Source: Streptomyces sp. M92 (lineage in GTDB: Bacteria; Actinomycetota; Actinomycetes; Streptomycetales; Streptomycetaceae). Taken from it: a DNA stretch of 64,000 nucleotides. The position numbers and the translations under genes are program-made. The notes beneath the pieces are model-generated. The model was not told the DNA's origin and did no database searches. It worked only from the letters and a program-made list of their open reading frames with translations. This document shows positions 16,189-24,792 of the stretch, piece by piece (position 1 is the stretch's first letter; the number at the start of each line of letters is the position of its first letter). The stretch is from the NCBI RefSeq assembly GCF_028473745.1, contig NZ_CP101137.1, positions 2,418,001-2,482,000 of the forward strand, in the 5' to 3' direction.

Positions 16189-16658
16189 GATCCCTCGTAC
16201 GCGGCAGGATCGCGCACCGGGTCGCCCACCGGCTCGCCCACCTGGACGACCGTGGCTCGGGCGCCGGCGCGGTCATCATCTTCGCCCTGGTCTTCCTCGC
16301 CCTGTCGGCCTTCGTCATCGACGGCGGCATGTCCATCTCCAAGCGGGAACGCGCCGCGGACATCGCCGAGCAGGCCGCCCGCTACGCCGCCCAGGACATC
16401 GACCGCGAGGCCCTCTACGACGACGTGGGCGGTCCCGCCCCCATCAACTACGAGAACTGCGACGCGAGGGTCAAGGCCTTCGCCGCCGAGATGAACATGA
16501 CCGGCGCGGACATCGCCGGGACGCACTGCGTGGTGGCCGACACGGAGCAGGTGCAGGTCGAGGTGCAGCTCACCTACTCCCCGGTCTTCACGGGGATGTT
16601 CTACGGCGGTGACGTGGTCGTCCACGGGCAGGCGGTGGCGGAGAACGAGGTGGGCTGA
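16185..16658 (+). CDS. TadG-like pilus-assembly protein lacking Glu5
   Basis: 157 residues from GTG 16185, overlapping the previous stop. The N-terminal basic leader ends LDDRG, but the following helix SGAGAVIIFALVFLALSAFV has no Glu at position 5, unlike the two upstream pseudopilins. It then reads IDGGMSISKRERAADIAEQA, the TadG-type continuation (Tad-like domain). The ectodomain has two Cys. It is probably a membrane-anchored minor component, possibly not processed by the peptidase. Last gene of the main tad operon, 69 bases before the second lipoprotein gene. Confidence 0.82.
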   Translation: MRSLVRGRIAHRVAHRLAHLDDRGSGAGAVIIFALVFLALSAFVIDGGMSISKRERAADIAEQAARYAAQDIDREALYDDVGGPAPINYENCDARVKAFAAEMNMTGADIAGTHCVVADTEQVQVEVQLTYSPVFTGMFYGGDVVVHGQAVAENEVG

Positions 16659-16727
16659 GCACACACGACACCGCCCCTGCCTCTGACCGCGCCCCCCCAT
16701 CCCCCCACCGACGGAGGAAAAACTCCC

Positions 16728-17399
16728 ATGCGCACACGCACGACCACCGCCACCGCTGCCGCCGCCCTGACGGCAACGGTCGCCCTGCTCCTCTCCGGCT
16801 GCGGAGGCTCGGACTCCGGGGGGTCCGGGGACTCGGGGAAGGACGAGATCGCGGGCGCGGACACGGGTGCTTCGGCATCCACGTCGCCCTCCCCGTCCGC
16901 GAGCGAGGACAGCATCGACCGCCCGGAGATCAAGCTGCCGTCCGACGTGAAGAACGTCTTCGAGGGCGGTCCGACTGGCGATCCGGTCAAGGACGCGGTG
17001 CTGGCGGACAACGAGCGGCGCGTCAATTCGATCGACGAGGCGATCGTCGTGGACGCGGAGAAGCACCCGGCGCTGAAGTTCTACTCGAAGGACGAGGCCC
17101 TCATGTCGGCCGCCACCTACATCAAGTCCTTCTACGACAACAACCGCAGCTTCACGGGTGAGACCCGCTACTACGACCGTGAGGTGACGTTGCCGAAGGA
17201 CGGGGTGGCGACGGTCACCTACTGCATGGACGCGACCGGCACCTACCCGAAGGACCGCAAGACGGGCAAGGTGGACCGCTCCGTCACCGCGTCACCCAGC
17301 GACTACGTCTTCTACAACACCCGGCTGGAGAAGAACTCCGAAGGTGTGTGGCAGACCACGAGCGTGTCCTCGACCGAGGCGGCGAAGAAGTGCATGTGA
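16728..17399 (+). CDS. Lipoprotein B, paralogue of 2605-3261
   Basis: 223 residues from ATG 16728, preceded by GGAGG. The signal helix ends LLLSGC, with Cys about residue 25. The linker carries EIAGADTG, followed by the family blocks IKLPSDVKNVFEGG, ALKFYSKDEALM, TRYYDREVTL, a Cys (TYCMDATG) and C-terminal KKCM. The order and spacing match lipoprotein A. Codon use is that of the high-GC core, unlike the more AT-rich copy at 2605. The secreted-protein gene begins inside its last codons, exactly as in the first cluster. It may be read through from the tad operon. Confidence 0.85.
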   Translation: MRTRTTTATAAAALTATVALLLSGCGGSDSGGSGDSGKDEIAGADTGASASTSPSPSASEDSIDRPEIKLPSDVKNVFEGGPTGDPVKDAVLADNERRVNSIDEAIVVDAEKHPALKFYSKDEALMSAATYIKSFYDNNRSFTGETRYYDREVTLPKDGVATVTYCMDATGTYPKDRKTGKVDRSVTASPSDYVFYNTRLEKNSEGVWQTTSVSSTEAAKKCM

Positions 17400-18448
17400 T
17401 GCGTCCTCTGCCTGCGACACGCGCCCTTCTCGTACCCGTCCTGGCCCTGGCCGTGACGGCAGTGCCGTCCGTGGCCGTCGCCGGTGGCGGCCGCGACGCC
17501 GGCGGTGGCACGGAGGGCAATGCCAAGGGCTCCACCGGGGACGGCGTCATCAGGGCCGAGACCAAGGTCACGACCAGTGTGAACGGCAGTTCCGAGCCGA
17601 CCGGCACGGGAACCCTCACTCCGGAGAACAGCAACTGGACACCGCCCGCCTGCTGGTACGAGCCTGCCTTCTCGCCCGAGCAGATCGAGAAGACCGTGAA
17701 GCTGTGGCGGGGCATCGACGGCCTGTTCTTCCTCCGTGGCGTCGGTGACTTCATCGGTGACTCGCTGGACGCGTACTACAAGGACGGCGAACCCTACAAG
17801 AACTACAACCTCGACAAGCAGGGCGAGGGGATGTTCTGGGCGGCGGTGAAGAACCCCAACCGGAAGGATGATCCGGAGGCCAATTCCTGCAACAGGCAGC
17901 CGTTCTGGGTGGACGAGGGAGACGTGCCCGAAGAGCCCCTGGCCGTCACTCCGCAGATCCTCGCCGAATACGCCTACGACGAACTCCCCGTCCCCGGCAC
18001 GGAGATCGAGATCAAGCCGGCCGGAGCCACGAAGGTGAACCTCCCCACCTGGATCTGGCTGGACAAGTCCAGGTTCAAGAAGATCTCGGTCACCGCCAGC
18101 CTCCCCGGCACGGGCCTGTCCGCCACCACCACCGCCGAGCCCGTCTCCCTGCACATCGACCCCGGCACGAGCGACGCCCGCACCTACCCCGCCTCGGGCG
18201 ACTGCGAGATCGACGCCGACGGCAGCATCGGCGAGCCGTACGCGGACGGCAAGGCGAACGACACCCCGCCCTGCGGCGTCACCTACCTCCGCGCTTCCGG
18301 CTCCGACGGTGCGTACGCCCTGCAGGCGACCGTCACCTGGAAGATCTCGTGGACCAGTACCACGGGCGAGGGCGGAGACCTCCCGGACGGCACGTTCGGC
18401 GCCACGCAGGACGTTACGGTGCAGGAGATCCAGTCGGTGAACCGCTAG
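17399..18448 (+). CDS. Secreted protein B, paralogue of 1580-2617
   Basis: 349 residues from ATG 17399, which overlaps the lipoprotein stop (TGATG). The in-frame GTG at 17390, equivalent to the start used in copy A, is an alternative. A signal peptide (ALLVPVLALAVTAVPSVAVA) is followed by a mature region sharing PPACWYEP, GEGMFW, VNLPTWIWLDK, TYPASGDCEIDADGSIGEPY and C-terminal TVQEIQSVNR with copy A. Conserved cysteines suggest disulphides outside the cell. No catalytic motif is visible. It converges on the Ser/Thr kinase gene with a gap of only 12 bases. Confidence 0.83.
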   Translation: MRPLPATRALLVPVLALAVTAVPSVAVAGGGRDAGGGTEGNAKGSTGDGVIRAETKVTTSVNGSSEPTGTGTLTPENSNWTPPACWYEPAFSPEQIEKTVKLWRGIDGLFFLRGVGDFIGDSLDAYYKDGEPYKNYNLDKQGEGMFWAAVKNPNRKDDPEANSCNRQPFWVDEGDVPEEPLAVTPQILAEYAYDELPVPGTEIEIKPAGATKVNLPTWIWLDKSRFKKISVTASLPGTGLSATTTAEPVSLHIDPGTSDARTYPASGDCEIDADGSIGEPYADGKANDTPPCGVTYLRASGSDGAYALQATVTWKISWTSTTGEGGDLPDGTFGATQDVTVQEIQSVNR

Positions 18449-18460
18449 GCCGGCCCGTTG

Positions 18461-20314
18461 TCACTCGGGCTTCCACTGGGTGGCCGTGAAGATGTACGTG
18501 CGCAGGTTGTCGTTCTCGGCGCTCTCCTTGTTCACCCTGGTGATCCACAGGTGGGTCACCGTGCCCTGGCCGGACTCGATGCACAGGGCGGTTCCCTCCT
18601 TGAGGAGGGAATCGTCCCTGATCCTGCTGAGTGGAATCGGGTTCGGAAGCGTGGCCGCGCGGGCGGCGTCGCGGCACTCTGTGGGTGTGGGACGGCGTTC
18701 GGTCAGGGTGGCGAACGACCCGCCGTCGTCGGCGAGACGGATGCCGTTCAGTTTGATCGGGTCCGGACAGTCCGTGTAGGTGAGCCACCGACCGGAAGTC
18801 GGCACGTAGGAACCATTGGTTTCCAGCGTGAGGTCCTCGATGTCGAGCGTGGTGACGTCGGAAGGGCTGCACCGTGTGCCGGAGCCGATGTCCTCGGCGT
18901 TCGCGTAGTACTTGGGCGCCCGCAGTACCAGGTTCTTGTTCCGCGCGCTGATCTGCCATCCCGGCTCAGTCCTCGGCGCCTCGTCGGTCGATGGCGCACC
19001 AGCCCCGGAGTCCTGCCCGACCGCGCCGTCGGCAGCGGTGGGATCGGGGGAGACAGGGCCGGAGGCGGCACCGGACGCCGTCCGATCGCCCCCGGAGCCG
19101 TCGTCCGCCAGTAGTCGGTAGGCGGCGACCGAGCCCCCGCCGATGGCGAGGGCGCCGATGACGGCCAAGGTCGCGACCAGTGGCCCACGACGACGCCTGG
19201 ACGGTTCCCCGGTCGCGGCCGGCCCCTGCTGAGCCGGCCCGCCGATGACCTGCGGGGGCTGCGACGGTGCGGTGGGCGCCGCGGCCATGAACGCTTCGGC
19301 GGGTGAACTCGCGGGCCGGGTGGGCGCCGCGGCGGCGAACGCGGCCTGCGGCGGCAACCCGGGCCGGGTGGGCACCGGGGACGGGAGAGGCGGGACCGCG
19401 TCGGCGGGGCCGGGAGCCGAGTACAGGCGCAGCGTGTGCTCCTGGTGGGCGATCTGCTGGGCGACGGGGGTCGGCAGCCACCAGCCCTCCTGGCGGGCCA
19501 GCCCCGAAGTCCCGGCCAGAGTGTGGCACGTCTCGATGACGCGGGCCGGCGTCGGCCGTGCGTCCGCCTCCTTGGCCAGGCACGCGGCGACGAGGCCGCG
19601 CAACTCGTCGGGGCACGCGGTCAGATCGGGCTCGTTGGAGACGATCCGATACAGCAGGGCCGGCGATGAGCCCTCGCCGAAGGGATGGCGTCCGGTGGCC
19701 GCGAAGTAGGCGACGAGGCCGAGCGCGAAGATGTCCAGCGCCGGTGTGACATCACCGCCCATGGCCTGCTCGGGAGCCATGTAGGCAGGGGTGCCGAGTC
19801 TTACGTCCGTCCCGGTCAGCGCGGTGGTGTCGGCCGCGCGGGCGATCCCGAAGTCGATGACACGCGGCCCGTCCGAGGCCAGGAGCACGTTGGACGGCTT
19901 CAGGTCCCGGTGGACCACACCGGCCGCGTGAATGGTCTGCAGGGCTTCGGCCATGCCGGCGACCAGTTGCAGCACGGTACGCAGCGGCAGCGGGCCGTGC
20001 TGGTACACCGCGGAGGCGAGGGAGGGACCCGGAACGTAGCCGATGGCGAGCCAGGGCTCGGGGCCGTCGGTGAGGCTGTCGAGGACGGGAGCGGTGTACG
20101 GACCCTGCACCCGGCGGGCGGCGGCGACCTCGTGGGCGAAACGCCTGCGGAACTCCGGGTCCTGCGCGTAGTCACGCCGTACGACCTTGAGGGCGACCGG
20201 CTGCCCGCCACGGGTGTGCGACAGATACACGACTCCCATGCCGCCCTCGCCCAGCCGCGCACGCAGTCGGTAGCCGGCTATCTCCCGGACGTCGTCGGGC
20301 GACAGCGCTTCCAT
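18461..20314 (-). CDS. Transmembrane Ser/Thr protein kinase (PknB-type, no PASTA repeats)
   Basis: 617 residues from ATG 20314, chosen for AAGGA seven to eight bases upstream; ATG 20350 adds 12 residues. The kinase domain fills residues about 15-270: GEGGMGVVY glycine loop, Lys in VALKVV, HRDLKPSN catalytic loop, DFG, and APE. A Pro/Ala-rich juxtamembrane linker, one membrane helix (LVATLAVIGALAIGGGSVAA) near 385-405 and an acidic linker follow. The outer domain has about four Cys and the signature LSRIRDDSLLKEGTALC. No PASTA repeat is present. It lies amid the lipoprotein genes, so a sensor for envelope components is plausible. Confidence 0.93.
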   Translation of the reverse strand: MEALSPDDVREIAGYRLRARLGEGGMGVVYLSHTRGGQPVALKVVRRDYAQDPEFRRRFAHEVAAARRVQGPYTAPVLDSLTDGPEPWLAIGYVPGPSLASAVYQHGPLPLRTVLQLVAGMAEALQTIHAAGVVHRDLKPSNVLLASDGPRVIDFGIARAADTTALTGTDVRLGTPAYMAPEQAMGGDVTPALDIFALGLVAYFAATGRHPFGEGSSPALLYRIVSNEPDLTACPDELRGLVAACLAKEADARPTPARVIETCHTLAGTSGLARQEGWWLPTPVAQQIAHQEHTLRLYSAPGPADAVPPLPSPVPTRPGLPPQAAFAAAAPTRPASSPAEAFMAAAPTAPSQPPQVIGGPAQQGPAATGEPSRRRRGPLVATLAVIGALAIGGGSVAAYRLLADDGSGGDRTASGAASGPVSPDPTAADGAVGQDSGAGAPSTDEAPRTEPGWQISARNKNLVLRAPKYYANAEDIGSGTRCSPSDVTTLDIEDLTLETNGSYVPTSGRWLTYTDCPDPIKLNGIRLADDGGSFATLTERRPTPTECRDAARAATLPNPIPLSRIRDDSLLKEGTALCIESGQGTVTHLWITRVNKESAENDNLRTYIFTATQWKPE

Positions 20315-20387
20315 CGGGGGGTCCTTCCGCGAGCGGGTTGAGTCAGTCATGGTACGGATGGGGCCGGAGCGGGGCGTGATCGAGGGG

Positions 20388-20798
20388 CTACATGCGTCTG
20401 GACGAACGGCAGCCCCAGCGAGAGGGCCCCCGCCCGACCCCGGCCCCTACGGCTCCACTTGTCGCCCCGCTACCCGTGCCGCCCTTCCCGCCTCGCTGGT
20501 CCTCCGTCTTGGCGGCATCGTTGACCTTCTTGGTCGGGTCGTCGTCGAGTTTCTTGAACTCCCGGACCACGGCGTCCGACATGGAGGCGAGCGCGTCGAG
20601 CTGCTGGGTGATGTCCTCGCGGCCGTCTTCCCAGTAGGACTCGAAGTCGCCGAGAGCGTCGTTGACGCTGCCGTCGCCGATGTCGTCCTTGTACGACTCG
20701 AAGAGCTTCTTGGTGTGGTTCAGCCGCGTCTTCAGCGACCGCAGCTGGCGCCCGTAGTCCTCCAGCTCGGTCAGCGGGATTGCGGTCCCGTCAGGAAC
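20388..20798 (-). CDS. Small ESAT-6-like helical protein with no usual start codon
   Basis: The frame runs from an in-frame stop near 20880 to TAG at 20388. Between 20817, where the lipoprotein gene stops, and 20583 it contains no ATG, GTG or TTG; the only ATG is at 20582. Yet the upstream part codes for good helical protein (LTELEDYGRQLRSLKTRLNH, then YWEDGREDITQQLDAL), like a WXG100 helix pair. I mark it from a GTT at 20798 because the coding segment (PDGTAIPL...) begins there. ATC 20780 or CTG 20774 are other candidates. From 20798 the product would be 136 residues, with a Gly-rich tail. Non-standard initiation or a mutated start are both possible. Confidence 0.55.
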   Translation of the reverse strand, partial: VPDGTAIPLTELEDYGRQLRSLKTRLNHTKKLFESYKDDIGDGSVNDALGDFESYWEDGREDITQQLDALASMSDAVVREFKKLDDDPTKKVNDAAKTEDQRGGKGGTGSGATSGAVGAGVGRGPSRWGCRSSRRM

Positions 20799-20814
20799 CT
20801 CGTCCGTCGCCGTA

Positions 20815-21477
20815 TCAGGAGCACCCGCCCCTCTTCGACTCGGTGGATACCGCCTGCCACACGCCCTGGTCGTTCTTCTGCATCGTCACCGTGTAGGCGA
20901 CCTTCGGGTCGGTGCCGGGAGGGTTGGCCTCGACCTTGCCCGTCTTGCGGTTCTTGGTGCGTGCTTCGCTCTCGTCCGTGCAGTACCTCAGCTGTGCCTT
21001 GGTCTCCTCGGCGAAGAGCGTCGCCTCCGGTTCGAACACCGGCAGTTCACCGAGGACGGTGAGCTCCTTGTCCGTGTACGACTTGATCCACTCGCGGTCC
21101 TGGGAGAGGCCGGCTTCGGTGTCGTAGAAGGCGAGCGCCTCGCTGTCGGGGTCGCCGGCGATGATCGCCGCGTAGCCCGCCCGGAGTTGTTCGTTGCCGT
21201 CGTTCAGGACGGTCTGCTGGCCGGGCTCGTCGGCCGTCCAGTCCTCGAAGGTGAGGCGGAAGCTGCTCGGAAGCGTGATCTCCGGACGCCCGGCGGCTGC
21301 CGCCGCAGACGCGGATGCCGACGGCGAGGAACTGCCCACCCCCGTGCCCACCCCCGTGTCCGCCCCCTTGGTGTCCTCCGACGACGAGTCGTCCCCGCCC
21401 CCTCCGCACGCGGTCAGGAACAGTGCCGCCGTCGCTGTGAAGGTGCCGGCGGTGATGGAGAGGGTGCTGCGGGCCAC
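20815..21477 (-). CDS. Lipoprotein C, third member of the family
   Basis: 220 residues from GTG 21477, which has GGGGAGG eight bases upstream; the reading to 21738 is an artefact. The signal STLSITAGTFTATAALFL and TACGGGG give a lipobox with Cys about residue 26. The linker has KGADTG and many Ser. The domain shares ITLPSSFRLTFEDW, ALAFYDTEAGLS, a Cys (RYCTDESEA) and C-terminal RGGCS with lipoproteins A and B. Here no secreted-protein gene overlaps its end; the small helical gene follows instead. It is divergent from the LysM/BTAD gene. Confidence 0.83.
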   Translation of the reverse strand: MARSTLSITAGTFTATAALFLTACGGGGDDSSSEDTKGADTGVGTGVGSSSPSASASAAAAAGRPEITLPSSFRLTFEDWTADEPGQQTVLNDGNEQLRAGYAAIIAGDPDSEALAFYDTEAGLSQDREWIKSYTDKELTVLGELPVFEPEATLFAEETKAQLRYCTDESEARTKNRKTGKVEANPPGTDPKVAYTVTMQKNDQGVWQAVSTESKRGGCS

Positions 21478-21652
21478 GGTTGTTCCTCCCCGGAGTGCGG
21501 CGTTGCGACAGGGAACGGAGCCATCAGGGGCGGTGCGGGGGGGGGTCTGGCCGGTTCCCGGGGATTGTGTGGGGGCCGTGAAGGGGGTGACGGCGTTATG
21601 GGGCAAAGGGAGCGAAGCGGGCGGATGTTGCGGTGGAGTCCTCATTCGGGCC

Positions 21653-21682
21653 TTCGACGGTGTCGGTGGGAGTCCATAAGAT
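21653..21682 (+). promoter_or_regulatory. Candidate promoter of the LysM/BTAD gene
   Basis: TTCGAC (21653-21658), 18-base spacer, TAAGAT (21677-21682), about 80 bases before the ATG at 21763. Both hexamers are close to the streptomycete SigA/HrdB consensus. Not tested. Confidence 0.35.
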
Positions 21683-21762
21683 CTCTGTAGGCTCAGCACA
21701 TCCCTCATACCGGACGCTCCCGCCGCCTTCTCCGACACGGCCCACGACCCAGGACACCGCCC

Positions 21763-24700
21763 ATGCCGCGACGCCGCACCTCAAGCTCCGCAAGCTCGAC
21801 GGCTCCCTCGGCGGCACCGAGGAACCGTACGCCGCAGCCGGTGCGGGTGCGGCGGCGGTCGTTCGGGGACTTCGTCAAGGCGTTCCTCGCGTTCGTCGCG
21901 CTGCTCGGGCTGGTCGTCGGGGTGCCCCTCGCGCTGGCCATGACCGCCGGGTGGCCGTTTCCGGACGGGGCGCCCAGCCTCGACTGGCTTCAGCGTGAGA
22001 TCACCGTCAAGACCTTCCAGAACATCCTGACCGTCGTCGTCTGGTTCGCCTGGGCGCAGTTCACCGCCTGCGTGCTCGTCGAGGTCAAGGCCGCGCTGTC
22101 CGGCGTCGGGGTGCCGGGGCGGGTGCCGGGGTCCGGGCCCAGTCAGCTGCTCGCCCGGCAGCTCGTCGCCGCGCTGCTGCTGGTCGGCGCCACCGCGGCG
22201 AGCCTCACGCCGGGACTGTCGCAGCTCGGGCAGAGCATCGAGGGGAACCAGAAGCCCTCCGTGGCGGCGGCCCAGCAGACGCCGGGAATCTTCGCCCAGC
22301 AGCAGGAGCAGGCCGCAGGCACCGCGAGCGCCGTCGCCGAGCAGGCCGGTCAGGCCGCGGCCCGCGCCGAGGGTGCCTCCGCCGCGCACGGCGACACGAA
22401 GTACTACCGGATCCAGCCGCCGGAGGGACGTCACCACGACTCCCTCTGGGAGATCGCCGACCGGCACCTCGGTGACGGACGCCGGTACAAGGAGATCTTC
22501 GAGCTGAACAAGGACCGCGTGCAGCCGGACGGGTCCAAGCTGTCCGAGGCCAGCCTCATCCGACCCGGTTGGATCATGGAGATGCCCGGCGACGCCCGCG
22601 GCGGCGAGCTCGTCGAGATGCCCGACGAGGCGCCGAACGTCTCCGAGCAGGTGCAGCAGCAAATCAGCGACTACGCCCAGACCGGTGACCACGCGCAGGG
22701 CGGCGGCGGAGCCGGGAACGGGGCCCAGGGGGCTGGTGGTGCTGGTGGAGCCGGGGCCCAGGGGGGCGGCGACAACGCCCAGGTCTCCCTTCCCGAGCAG
22801 CGGCCCGCGCCCGCCACTCCCGCCCCCAGCACCGGGCACGACCAAGCCGCCCCCGCCGCGGCCGACCACTCCTTCGGCCTTCCCGAAGCCCTCCTCGCCG
22901 CCCCCCTCCTCGCCGCCGGCCTCCTGGGCGCCCTCGGCCGCCGGCGACGGCAGGCGCTGTGGCAGTCGGCGCTCGGGAGCGTCGGCGGGCGGCGCGGCAT
23001 GGAGCCGCCCACGCCGACCGGCGACGCTCAGGACGTGCAGGACGCACTGCTCGTCGGCGCCGACCCCGAGGGCGTACGCCTCCTGGACCGGGCGCTGCGC
23101 GGACTCGCCGCCGCCCTCACCGCCGAGTCGCGGCCGCTGCCCGTCGTGTACGCGGCCTGGATGGGCGGCAACGGCGACCTGCACCTCCAGCTCGCCCAGC
23201 CCGCCGGGAAGCCGCCGACGCCCTGGCAGCTCGGGCAGGACCAGACCTTCTGGATGCTGGCCCGCGCCGACGCCGAGCGGTACGAGGACGCCGACACCGC
23301 CGCGCCGTACCCCGGGCTCGTCAGCCTCGGCACCATGGACGACTCCCGGCTGCTGCTGAACCTGGAGTCGGTGCCCGGCATCGTCTCGCTCGGCGGCACC
23401 GAGGCCGACCGGACCGCCGTGTTCGCGTCGGTCGCCGCCGAACTGGCCACCAACGGCTGGTCCGACCGCATGACCATCACGCTCGTCGGCTTCGGCGACG
23501 ACCTCACGCCGCTCGCGCCCAACCGCATCCGGCACCTCGACGGGTTCGAGGACCTCTTCGAGACCATGTCCGCCGAGACCCGACAGCGGCGCGGCGCGCT
23601 CGGTGCCGCCGGGCACGACTCCGTCCTCACCGGCCGCACCGGGCCCGCCCGGCACACGCGTTGGGCCCCGCACCTCGTCCTGCTCGCCGCCCAGCCCTCC
23701 GACGAGGACGCCCTCCGGCTCGCCGAACTCGCCGCCGACGCCGGTCGCCTCGGTATCGGCTACCTCGTCGGCACCGAGGGCGCCGACCTCCCGGGTGCCG
23801 CCTGGGAGATGCAGATCACCGGCGAGGGCAAGCTGCTCGCACCGCTCCTCGGACTGGAGCTTGGGGCCCAGATGCTGCCGGCCGCCCAGCAGCGGGCCGT
23901 CGTCGAACTGTTCACCGACGCCGCCCCCGACCCCGAGCACGGGCCGGGTGGGTCCGATGGGCCCGACGGGTCCGGTGGCCGGGCCAACCGCCCGCCCTTC
24001 CTCGTCGACATCAGCGAGCAGGGGCGGCCCGCGGTGTACGCCCGCCTCGTCGGGTCGTACGAGATCATCGGCCTGGACGCGCCCGACGGCGACCGCAGTG
24101 CCCTGCTCCACGAGGCGCTGGCGATGCTCCTGCTGCACCGCGAGGGCGTGCACCCACGTGTGCTGTCCTCCGCGCTGTGGCCGCGCGGCGTCACGGCGGA
24201 CGTGCGCGACGCGCTGCTGGAGCGGCTGCGGGTCTGGCTCGGCACCGACCCCGACGGCACCCCGCGGCTCGGCACCGACGCCACCGGACGGCTCACCCTC
24301 GCCAAGTCCGTCGTCTCCGACCTCGATGTCCTGCGCTCCCTCTACTACGAGGCCACGCAGGGCCGCGGCGTCGGCAGCCGCCAGGTGCGCGGGCGGCTCC
24401 TCACCGACGCACTGGTGCTGGTGCGCGGGCCGCTGCTGGCCGACCGGCCCGAGGGCCGTTACCGCTGGCTCACCCACGAGATCGTCGACGCCCAGCTCCC
24501 GCTGCTCGTCGCCGACACCGGGCTGGCGCTCTCCGAGTTCCACCTGGAGAAGAACCGCGCGGAGAAGGCCATCGAGGCGCTGAACGCGGCCCTGCGCACC
24601 GCCCCCGCCGACGAGCGCCTGTGGCACGAGCTGCTGCGCGCCACACGCGCCACCGACGACACCGCCCGGCTGCACGCCCTGGCCGCCGACCTCGTCGACC

Positions 24701-24792
24701 GCAGCGGCGCCCGCGGGCTGCCGCCGCGCACCGAGGCGCTGCTGGACGAACTGCTGCCCACCTGGCGCGACGGCGTCGCGGCGGCGGGATGA
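21763..24792 (+). CDS. Membrane protein with LysM-like and winged-helix/BTAD regions
   Basis: 1009 residues from ATG 21763 (AGGA nine bases upstream). A basic N-terminus leads to three membrane helices (about residues 35-64, 84-112, 126-148). Then come an Ala/Gln-rich stretch, a LysM-like segment (YYRIQPPEGRHHDSLWEIAD to IRPGWIMEMPGDA, about 209-275) and a Gly/Pro-rich low-complexity linker. A fourth helix lies near 372-392. The long C-terminal half ends with a winged-helix-like segment (LLHEALAMLLLHREGVHPRV, about 778) and a BTAD-like TPR region (about 850-1000). BTAD normally occurs in soluble SARP activators, so a membrane-held version with LysM suggests sensing of the wall. It overlaps the prepilin peptidase gene by ATGA. 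Confidence 0.82.
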   Translation: MPRRRTSSSASSTAPSAAPRNRTPQPVRVRRRSFGDFVKAFLAFVALLGLVVGVPLALAMTAGWPFPDGAPSLDWLQREITVKTFQNILTVVVWFAWAQFTACVLVEVKAALSGVGVPGRVPGSGPSQLLARQLVAALLLVGATAASLTPGLSQLGQSIEGNQKPSVAAAQQTPGIFAQQQEQAAGTASAVAEQAGQAAARAEGASAAHGDTKYYRIQPPEGRHHDSLWEIADRHLGDGRRYKEIFELNKDRVQPDGSKLSEASLIRPGWIMEMPGDARGGELVEMPDEAPNVSEQVQQQISDYAQTGDHAQGGGGAGNGAQGAGGAGGAGAQGGGDNAQVSLPEQRPAPATPAPSTGHDQAAPAAADHSFGLPEALLAAPLLAAGLLGALGRRRRQALWQSALGSVGGRRGMEPPTPTGDAQDVQDALLVGADPEGVRLLDRALRGLAAALTAESRPLPVVYAAWMGGNGDLHLQLAQPAGKPPTPWQLGQDQTFWMLARADAERYEDADTAAPYPGLVSLGTMDDSRLLLNLESVPGIVSLGGTEADRTAVFASVAAELATNGWSDRMTITLVGFGDDLTPLAPNRIRHLDGFEDLFETMSAETRQRRGALGAAGHDSVLTGRTGPARHTRWAPHLVLLAAQPSDEDALRLAELAADAGRLGIGYLVGTEGADLPGAAWEMQITGEGKLLAPLLGLELGAQMLPAAQQRAVVELFTDAAPDPEHGPGGSDGPDGSGGRANRPPFLVDISEQGRPAVYARLVGSYEIIGLDAPDGDRSALLHEALAMLLLHREGVHPRVLSSALWPRGVTADVRDALLERLRVWLGTDPDGTPRLGTDATGRLTLAKSVVSDLDVLRSLYYEATQGRGVGSRQVRGRLLTDALVLVRGPLLADRPEGRYRWLTHEIVDAQLPLLVADTGLALSEFHLEKNRAEKAIEALNAALRTAPADERLWHELLRATRATDDTARLHALAADLVDRSGARGLPPRTEALLDELLPTWRDGVAAAG

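Noticed and set aside
22959..24788. Plus-strand frame running into the prepilin peptidase gene
   Set aside because: The upstream 600 codons are an alternative frame of the LysM/BTAD gene; only the part from 24789 is a real gene.
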